From: Oscillospiraceae bacterium
GTDB taxonomy: Bacteria > Bacillota > Clostridia > Oscillospirales > Oscillospiraceae
DNA: 64,000 bases
Direction of reading: 5' to 3'
Assembly (NCBI GenBank): GCA_017398625.1
Contig: JAFQFP010000031.1
Span: forward strand, 41,458-105,457
The position numbers and the translations under genes were made by a program. The notes under the pieces were generated by a model. That model searched no databases, had not been told where the DNA came from, and worked only from the letters and a program-made list of their open reading frames with translations. The number at the start of each line of letters is the position of its first letter. Position 1 is the stretch's first letter. Shown piece by piece: positions 59,299-64,000 of the stretch.

Positions 59299-59446
59299 GC
59301 AGTAAGTCAAAATGGCTTGCGAAGCAAGCACTTTTCAGCACCAAAGATAGCGTATCATGAAATTGGTTCCGTTATCCTTAGCAGATCATCTATTTCGTTT
59401 TTTATATCTTCATTTTGACGGTTTGGGGGTTTATTGACACTCTGAG

Positions 59447-59475
59447 AAAAGTCCGCTGATCCCCAGCGGACTTTT
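59447..59475. terminator. Second copy of the terminator hairpin before the phosphoribosyltransferase gene
   Basis: AAAAGTCCGCTG, ATCCC loop, CAGCGGACTTTT, differing from the copy at 59158 mainly in the loop. Confidence 0.75.
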
Positions 59476-59484
59476 CCCATTTTC

Positions 59485-59512
59485 TTGACAATTTTGCCCG
59501 ATAGGGTATAAT
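59485..59512 (+). promoter_or_regulatory. Promoter of the phosphoribosyltransferase gene
   Basis: Consensus TTGACA (59485-59490), 16-bp spacer, perfect TATAAT (59507-59512). Confidence 0.72.
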
Positions 59513-59545
59513 AGAGACAGAGATTTTAATAAGGAGTGATTTCCC

Positions 59546-60100
59546 ATGGTATACCGCATGACCGTGGCAGGCCTTGAGCGGGATCTGCCCATCTGCAAAG
59601 TAACGGACTCTCTGTACATCGCAGGCTTTGTGATCTTCGGAGATCAGGAGCTGACGGTGGCATGTGCCCGGGAGCTGCTGAAGAAAGCTCCGGAGTACGA
59701 TTACATCATCACCGCCGAAGCCAAGGGCATTCCCCTCGCCCATGAGATGGCACGGCAGGCAGGCGATGCCAAATACTTCCTTGCCCGGAAAAATCCCAAG
59801 CTGTACATGACCGGGGTGTTTGAGTCCTCCGTTAAATCCATCACCACCGCCAAGGAGCAGAAGCTGTATCTGGACACCGCCGACGCGGCACTGATGCAGG
59901 GCAAGAAGATCCTGATCGTGGACGATGTGATCTCCACGGGAGAAAGCCTGCTGGCACTGGAGAAGCTGGTGGAAAAGGCAGGCGGCATCATCTGCGGCAG
60001 AATGGCGATCCTCGCCGAGGGCGACGCACAGCAGCGCCCCGATCTCATTTATCTGGAAAAGCTGCCTCTGTTCCACCCCGACGGAACCGTTATGGCATAA
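59546..60100 (+). CDS. Purine phosphoribosyltransferase family protein (Apt/Xpt-like)
   Basis: A 184-aa type I phosphoribosyltransferase with the PRPP loop ILIVDDVISTGES (residues 122-134) and the N-terminal hood. It should bind PRPP plus a purine base such as adenine or xanthine. It resembles adenine-type PRTases but lacks clear residues to settle the base. Start ATG follows AAGGAGTGA. Monocistronic, between two terminators. Confidence 0.88.
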   Translation: MVYRMTVAGLERDLPICKVTDSLYIAGFVIFGDQELTVACARELLKKAPEYDYIITAEAKGIPLAHEMARQAGDAKYFLARKNPKLYMTGVFESSVKSITTAKEQKLYLDTADAALMQGKKILIVDDVISTGESLLALEKLVEKAGGIICGRMAILAEGDAQQRPDLIYLEKLPLFHPDGTVMA

Positions 60101-60107
60101 AGACTAA

Positions 60108-60130
60108 GAGCGTGCCGAAAGGCACGCTCT
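60108..60130. terminator. Terminator between the phosphoribosyltransferase and GNAT genes
   Basis: GAGCGTGCC, GAAA loop, GGCACGCTC; T richness is modest, but the genes converge here. Confidence 0.75.
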
Positions 60131-60137
60131 CATTGTT

Positions 60138-60893
60138 TCAATCAAAGGCAAGTCCGAAATACTTGGGTACAGGGGCATTTTCCCGCAAGGGCAGGTACAT
60201 GGCAAAATCCCTGCCCTCACCCGGCCCACGGAAATGTCCCACCGTGCAGCCAAGGCTTTTCAGCACGCCCGGTGCTGCCGCCACATCCCCCAGAAGCTCC
60301 GCTCCGTAAAACACACCGTCTTCCGCCGCGCCTGCCAACAAAAAGCCCTCGCCGCCGTAGAACCGGGCGAAGCCCTCCAGAAAGTCCAGATTCTTTCCCT
60401 CCTGCAAAACAGCCCCTTGGGGCAGCAGCTTCCGACGCTGCAGGGCATACTTTTCTTTTGTCAGAGGCGTAAGCTCTGCAGGCACTTTTCCTGCGGAGCA
60501 GGTGAATTCCAAAATGCGGCTGCAAACCCGGTAGCCCATGGCTTCATACATACCGAAAAGCCCCTCGGCACTCACCAGAACTGCTCCGGCGTAGCCCATG
60601 CGCTTCAAAAGTCTGTGGGTATCCTCCATCAGCGCCCGGCAAATGCCCTGCCGCCGGAACTGCTCCCCGGTGGCAACAGCATAAATATAGGCAATCTTTT
60701 CCCCCTCTAAGCCGCAATCGAACCAATACAGCGCCGCCGCGAGCTTTCCCTCCACCACAGCGCAGCGGCTGCGCTGCTGTGACCAGCCGGTCTCAAAAAA
60801 CAATTCCGGAAAGCCGTCGGGATCTCCAAACGCCTCCTGCCACAGTTCCCGAAGGGAATCCTGCTGCTCTACCTTTGTCTGCTCAATATTCAT
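60138..60893 (-). CDS. GNAT family N-acetyltransferase
   Basis: A 251-aa acetyltransferase with a GNAT core at about 20-140: IYAVATGEQFRRQGICRALM (near 69-88) is the acetyl-CoA loop region and VLVSAEGLFGMYEAMGY the following strand-helix. The C-terminal part (about 145-251) is a second domain of unknown role. ATG at 60893 follows GGAGGA and overlaps the DUF2156 gene by 11 bp; the longer frame runs inside that gene and is rejected. Substrate unknown. Last gene of the preQ1-controlled operon. Confidence 0.85.
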   Translation of the reverse strand: MNIEQTKVEQQDSLRELWQEAFGDPDGFPELFFETGWSQQRSRCAVVEGKLAAALYWFDCGLEGEKIAYIYAVATGEQFRRQGICRALMEDTHRLLKRMGYAGAVLVSAEGLFGMYEAMGYRVCSRILEFTCSAGKVPAELTPLTKEKYALQRRKLLPQGAVLQEGKNLDFLEGFARFYGGEGFLLAGAAEDGVFYGAELLGDVAAAPGVLKSLGCTVGHFRGPGEGRDFAMYLPLRENAPVPKYFGLAFD

Positions 60894-61794
60894 AGCCGTC
60901 CTCCAGCAGGCACGCCCAGTATTTTTCCACCAGATGATGGGGGCAATAGCTGAGCTTCGCCTTGCGAAGACCCTCCAGACCCATATCATCCTCCCGGTTC
61001 AGATAGAGAAGCCGGGGATATTTCTCCCGAAGATACCGGGCAAAGGCGCAGTTGACAGCGGCATAAGCCCCGTCCACATCGGAGACCGCCTTTTCAAAAT
61101 GCACATCCACCGTATCGGCTTTGAGAAAAGAGCCCAGCGTAAAGGCAATGACCCGCTCTCCCTCCCGGAGCACCAGTCCCTCCATACCCAGCGCCCGGTG
61201 CTGCTCCAACGCCTTCAGCAGCGCCGTGCGCTCCATGTGAAAGTCCGCCTCAGGCATTTCCCGCTGCCGATCCTCATACCATTGCAGTGCCATCTGCCGC
61301 ACCGCCTCCAGATTTTCCTCCGACAGCGGCTGGGCTGTGGATTGGGGATGACTTTGATGATAGCGGTTCAAGTGGTTGCGCTTCTTCTGGTACTTTCTTC
61401 CCTTTAGCTCCGCCAGATCGTGAATGTCATACACATAATCAAAGCCGCTGCGGTCGCAGTGGATCCGAAATCTGCCGGGATACAGTGTTTCCAGAAGCTC
61501 ACATTCCTCCCGGCTCATGCCGGTGATGCGGCAGGGAATGTCCCTTACGGCGGCATCGTGGATCAGCTTATCCAGTACCGGCTTCACATTCCCCTGCCCT
61601 ACGGGAAAGGGGTAGACACTGCGGCGGTCGAACTGGGAAAACAGCACCAGAAAGCCATCCACAAAGGCAAAGCGCTGCCGTCCCCACAGGTACAGATTGG
61701 CAAAGGAATACTCGCAGCCCCGCTCGCCAGCCTGCCAAAGCTGCCCTTCCACCAAGGGCCTGTCCTCCAAGGTCATTTTTTGAAATCGGATCAT
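60883..61794 (-). CDS. DUF2156 (phosphatidylglycerol lysyltransferase C-terminal-like) protein
   Basis: A 303-aa soluble protein with the DUF2156 layout: two GNAT-like halves. SFANLYLWG (near 30-38), the KGRKYQKKRNHLNRY segment (near 130-144) and the C-terminal NREDDMGLEGLRKAKLSY stretch (near 268-285) are typical. It lacks the membrane part of MprF, so lipid aminoacylation is not assured. It begins 4 bp overlapping queT (ATGA) and overlaps the GNAT gene, so all three are translationally coupled. Confidence 0.85.
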   Translation of the reverse strand: MIRFQKMTLEDRPLVEGQLWQAGERGCEYSFANLYLWGRQRFAFVDGFLVLFSQFDRRSVYPFPVGQGNVKPVLDKLIHDAAVRDIPCRITGMSREECELLETLYPGRFRIHCDRSGFDYVYDIHDLAELKGRKYQKKRNHLNRYHQSHPQSTAQPLSEENLEAVRQMALQWYEDRQREMPEADFHMERTALLKALEQHRALGMEGLVLREGERVIAFTLGSFLKADTVDVHFEKAVSDVDGAYAAVNCAFARYLREKYPRLLYLNREDDMGLEGLRKAKLSYCPHHLVEKYWACLLEDGYEY

Positions 61795-62309
61795 TGGTAT
61801 CCCCCCTCAAAACCAGTTTGCCCAAACAGCTTACTGTCCAGCCGTCTTTTTTTCATGGCGGTATACAGCCCCAGCCCCAATGTCAGCAGCACGATGGCTT
61901 CCCCTGCCGCCACATAAGCGGCATTGACCCAGAAGCCGCCGCCAATGTACACGCTCAGCTCCCAGCCCACCAGCAGACCGTTGAACAGCGCAGGCATCAG
62001 CAGCCCCGGCAGGGGGTGCTTTCGCAACAGCCACATACATTTCCCCGCCAGATAGGTGGCAAGAGCGCCTACCACCGCGTCCATAGGCAGCGCGGCGGCA
62101 TAGGTCAAATTGAAAACCATGCAGCCCACCGCCAGACCCGGTGCAGCGGAAGGCGTAAAAAAGGCAAGCACGCACAGCGCCTCACTGAAGCGAAGCTGGA
62201 TCGCCCATGTGGCAGAACCGGGCACAAGCAGGTTCTGCAAATGGGTCAGCGCCGCATAGAGGGCGGCGATCACCGCACCGTGGGCAAGAATTTTTGCTGT
62301 TTCCTTCAT
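61791..62309 (-). CDS. queT: QueT family ECF transporter S component (preQ1/queuosine precursor uptake)
   Basis: A 172-aa S component with about five membrane helices and the QueT family pattern: HGAVIAALYAALTHLQNLLV at the N-terminus, QLRFSEALCVLAFFTPSAAP (near 38-57) and a C-terminal AYVAAGEAIVLLTLGLGLY. It should bind a queuosine precursor and work with a shared ECF module encoded elsewhere. The preQ1-I riboswitch just upstream supports the assignment strongly. First gene of the operon with DUF2156 and GNAT genes. Confidence 0.93.
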   Translation of the reverse strand: MKETAKILAHGAVIAALYAALTHLQNLLVPGSATWAIQLRFSEALCVLAFFTPSAAPGLAVGCMVFNLTYAAALPMDAVVGALATYLAGKCMWLLRKHPLPGLLMPALFNGLLVGWELSVYIGGGFWVNAAYVAAGEAIVLLTLGLGLYTAMKKRRLDSKLFGQTGFEGGYQ

Positions 62310-62357
62310 AAACTACCTCAAAAAACAAAAAACGGACGCGGCACGCACCCATCCTAC

Positions 62358-62380
62358 AAAAAAAGAGCGCAGAGCGCCCC
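62358..62380 (-). terminator. Expression-platform terminator of the preQ1 riboswitch
   Basis: On the minus strand GGGCGC, TCT loop, GCGCTC then seven Ts, directly after the aptamer and 49 bp before queT. Confidence 0.8.
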
Positions 62381-62389
62381 TTTCAAAAG

Positions 62390-62428
62390 CCTAGTTTTGT
62401 TTACCGACAGGAGGGTCACGAACTGTCC
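62390..62428 (-). ncRNA. PreQ1-I riboswitch
   Basis: On the minus strand a GGACAG/CTGTC stem closes a loop with GTGACCCTC, followed by the A-rich tail TAAACAAAACTAGG that forms the H-type pseudoknot. The pattern is nearly that of type-II preQ1-I aptamers of Fusobacterium/Thermoanaerobacter type. It is placed between the promoter and a terminator, so transcription termination by bound preQ1 would turn queT off. Confidence 0.92.
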
Positions 62429-62443
62429 TATGTACTTTCCGCT

Positions 62444-62472
62444 ATTATAGCCGGGAAAAGCAGGGCTGTCAA
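62444..62472 (-). promoter_or_regulatory. Promoter of the queT operon
   Basis: Minus strand consensus TTGACA (62472-62467), 17-bp spacer, consensus TATAAT (62449-62444). Confidence 0.85.
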
Positions 62473-62505
62473 CGGCTTTTTCTGCCAAATACCGGAAAAC
62501 TGCCG

Positions 62506-62534
62506 TTGACTTTCTTTTGGGGGTATGCTATGAT
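62506..62534 (+). promoter_or_regulatory. Promoter of the CaCA exchanger gene
   Basis: TTGACT (62506-62511), 17-bp spacer, TATGAT (62529-62534), ahead of the manganese riboswitch. Confidence 0.75.
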
Positions 62535-62548
62535 TATCGCAACTGATA

Positions 62549-62642
62549 TGGATGAGGGAGTAGCAATCGCCCTAAAAGCGTAGCCTGTCAACAGTCCGAC
62601 CGATCTCCGGTCTGGCAGGCTTTTAATTGCAAGACTCATGCC
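62549..62642 (+). ncRNA. yybP-ykoY manganese riboswitch
   Basis: The core GATGAGGGAGTAGCAAT and the returning ATTGCAAGACTCATG close helix P1 and the metal-binding loop, with a GCCTGTCA...TGGCAGGC stem and a GACCG/CGGTC-type hairpin between. This is the layout of the yybP-ykoY class, which senses Mn2+. A terminator follows at 62680-62713. Confidence 0.87.
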
Positions 62643-62679
62643 TGCGGCCTGTGGCTGTGCATGATGTCTGCCCGATGTT

Positions 62680-62713
62680 CTGTGCATGGTATTGAGCCGT
62701 GCGCAGTTTTTTT
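62680..62713 (+). terminator. Expression-platform terminator of the manganese riboswitch
   Basis: CTGTGCATGG, six-base loop, CCGTGCGCAG followed by seven Ts. GTGCATG also occurs upstream (62656-62663) and can offer alternative pairing. Confidence 0.85.
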
Positions 62714-62755
62714 ATAATTTGGGCAAACTATAAAAAATGTAAGGAGAATCTCATC

Positions 62756-63724
62756 ATGCTTATTCCCGTATTACTGTTCGCGTTGGGTCTTGTTCTGCTG
62801 ATCAAGGGCGGCGACTGGTTCGTAGACGGTGCCACCGGCATCGCCAAGCGCTTCCACCTGCCGGACATCATCGTAGGCGCTACCGTTGTATCCATCGGCA
62901 CCACCCTGCCGGAGGTCATGGTCTCCGCCACCGGCGCGCTGAACGGACAAGGCGCTATGGCTTATGGCAACGCCATCGGCTCCATCATCTGCAACACCGC
63001 GCTGATCTCCGCCATCTCCGTGGCGGTGAATCCCGGCCCCGTCAATACCAAAACCATGAAGATGCCGGTCATCTTCTTCTTTGCCAGCGCTGTGATCTAT
63101 GCCATCGCCGCCTATGTGCTGGGTGAATTCCCCCGGTGGCTGGGCTTTGTGATGCTGGCAATTTTCGTGACCTATATGTTCCTAACCGTCCGGCAGGGCC
63201 TGAACAATCCCGAAACTGCCCACGAAGAGGAAGAGCCCTCCGGCAAGCCCAAGCAGCTCTGGCAGGAGCTTCTTCTGCTGATCGTGGGCGCTGCCCTCAT
63301 TGCCATCGGCGCCGACCTGCTGGTGGACAACGGCACCATCATCGCCCAGAAGCTGGGCGTTCCCGAAACCGTCATCGCGCTGACCTTTGTGGCGTTGGGT
63401 ACCAGCCTGCCCGAGCTGGTCACCACTATCACCAGCCTGCGCAAGGGTCACGCCTCTCTGGGCATCGGCAATGTGATCGGTGCAAACATCTTCAATCTGG
63501 TGCTGGTTTCCGGCGTCTCTGTCACGCTGGCTCCCTTCGAGGTGCCCGTGGGCAACACCCTGTTCGGCATCAACTCCTCTCTGGTGCTGGATATCCCGCT
63601 GATGTTCGGCGTCATGGCACTGCTGACTGTCCCCGCGCTGCTGAGCAAGAAGCTGCACCGCTGGCAGGGCATTGCGCTGCTGTGCATCTATGCTGCCTTC
63701 TGCGTATTCCAGTTCGCTCTGTAA
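62756..63724 (+). CDS. Calcium/sodium antiporter family (CaCA) exchanger
   Basis: A 322-aa membrane protein with about ten helices and the two alpha repeats of K+-independent Na+/Ca2+ exchangers (YrbG family): SIGTTLPEVMVSATGA (near 47-62) and ALGTSLPELVTTITSL (near 213-228), each with the ion-binding Glu. ATG at 62756 follows AAGGAG; an upstream in-frame extension falls in the riboswitch terminator. The manganese riboswitch ahead of it suggests that it exports Mn2+, perhaps besides Ca2+; this is inference from regulation. Confidence 0.92.
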   Translation: MLIPVLLFALGLVLLIKGGDWFVDGATGIAKRFHLPDIIVGATVVSIGTTLPEVMVSATGALNGQGAMAYGNAIGSIICNTALISAISVAVNPGPVNTKTMKMPVIFFFASAVIYAIAAYVLGEFPRWLGFVMLAIFVTYMFLTVRQGLNNPETAHEEEEPSGKPKQLWQELLLLIVGAALIAIGADLLVDNGTIIAQKLGVPETVIALTFVALGTSLPELVTTITSLRKGHASLGIGNVIGANIFNLVLVSGVSVTLAPFEVPVGNTLFGINSSLVLDIPLMFGVMALLTVPALLSKKLHRWQGIALLCIYAAFCVFQFAL

Positions 63725-63730
63725 AACCGC

Positions 63731-63762
63731 AAAAAGCTGCCGCGGGTGCGGCAGCTTTTTTC
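63731..63762 (+). terminator. Terminator after the exchanger gene
   Basis: AAAAAGCTGCCGC, short loop, GCGGCAGCTTTTTT. Confidence 0.94.
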
Positions 63763-63814
63763 TATCCCTGCTGTCAAATTCCGATTTATCGACATGTTTG
63801 CACCGCACCCAAAG

Positions 63815-64000
63815 GCCCCCTTGTGTAAAGGGGGCTGTCAAAAATCTATTTGATTTTTGACTGGGGGATTGTAAGGTTTCGATACGGAACAATCCATTGA
63901 TTTTCAGGGTCTTTTTGGCGGTATTTCCTAGGGAGCTGTGGAGACTTGATGAAGTATCCCCCCTGTCAGCTTCGCTGACTAATCGCTGCGGCGATTCCGG
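63815..64000. repeat. Intergenic palindromic repeats at the window end
   Basis: GCCCCC/GGGGGC hairpin (63815-63835), GTCAAAAATC/GATTTTTGAC hairpin (63837-63861), the block 63955-63980 that matches 2575-2600 except for one base, and an AATCGC/GCGATT hairpin (63981-63996). No coding frame is convincing from 63725 to the end. Confidence 0.55.

Noticed and set aside
1-64000. CRISPR arrays, tRNA or rRNA genes, IS elements, prophage
   Set aside because: No spaced direct repeats, no tRNA-like cloverleaf with CCA context, and no transposase, integrase or phage structural protein among the frames read.

Overview
The window is a chromosomal segment of an anaerobic, GC-rich Clostridia bacterium, most likely a gut Oscillospirales/Oscillospiraceae member. 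This placement is an inference from gene content: an NADH-linked trimeric [FeFe] hydrogenase, a complete Rnf complex, a GlgC/GlgD pair, class-typical Firmicute riboswitches, strong AGGAGG ribosome binding sites and 17-bp-spaced sigma-A promoters. No 16S or marker phylogeny could be run. I see no rRNA, tRNA, CRISPR array, insertion sequence, prophage or integrase.

Layout. 1-9120: glyS and a PlsC-type acyltransferase on the minus strand, then a plus-strand run (acyl-CoA synthetase, two membrane proteins, CCA-adding enzyme, short-chain dehydrogenase, ComEC-like metallo-hydrolase lipoprotein). 9150-15450: a LysR regulator divergent from the hydrogenase operon (NuoE-like, NuoF-like, HydA), followed by a TM1266-type regulator and an S-component-like membrane protein. 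16217-18745: a TetM/EF-G-like GTPase fused to a YacP/Rae1-type NYN nuclease domain. 18794-27054: an ABC exporter, a PsiE-like protein and the aspartate-family pathway (thrC-thrB divergent from hom-lysC-asd). 27118-35132: mgtE with a putative leader peptide, a GNAT enzyme, glgC-glgD-glgA and a cytoplasmic GH13 enzyme. 35366-40351: rnfCDGEAB. 40521-43296: a gluconate-5-dehydrogenase-like enzyme, a C_GCAxxG protein, a papain-fold-like protein and a radical SAM/SPASM protein. 43474-50016: a five-gene cell-surface operon (M15 peptidase, Ig/transglutaminase, MBOAT, SGNH-like, lipoprotein), convergent with a MoxR-DUF58-transglutaminase operon (50078-54054). 54221-58997: DUF2461, MscS, and an OmpR/histidine kinase pair. 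58998-64000: a structured intergenic region with a possible small RNA, a phosphoribosyltransferase, a preQ1-I riboswitch-queT-DUF2156-GNAT operon, a yybP-ykoY manganese riboswitch with a CaCA exchanger, and intergenic repeats.

How the parts work together. The hydrogenase can couple NADH and ferredoxin oxidation to H2 production, and Rnf couples ferredoxin:NAD+ electron transfer to an ion gradient; together they set redox and energy balance in a fermenting cell. The glg genes and the GH13 enzyme handle glycogen or maltodextrin. The thr/lys/asd genes cover aspartate to threonine in one place.

The strongest unusual signals are the GTPase-NYN fusion (a possible ribosome-targeted mRNA nuclease), a terminator-bearing leader with competing helices ahead of the hydrogenase operon that matches no riboswitch class I recognise, a 21-codon leader ORF ahead of mgtE, and a surface O-acylation operon whose SGNH-like protein has Cys where the nucleophilic Ser should be.
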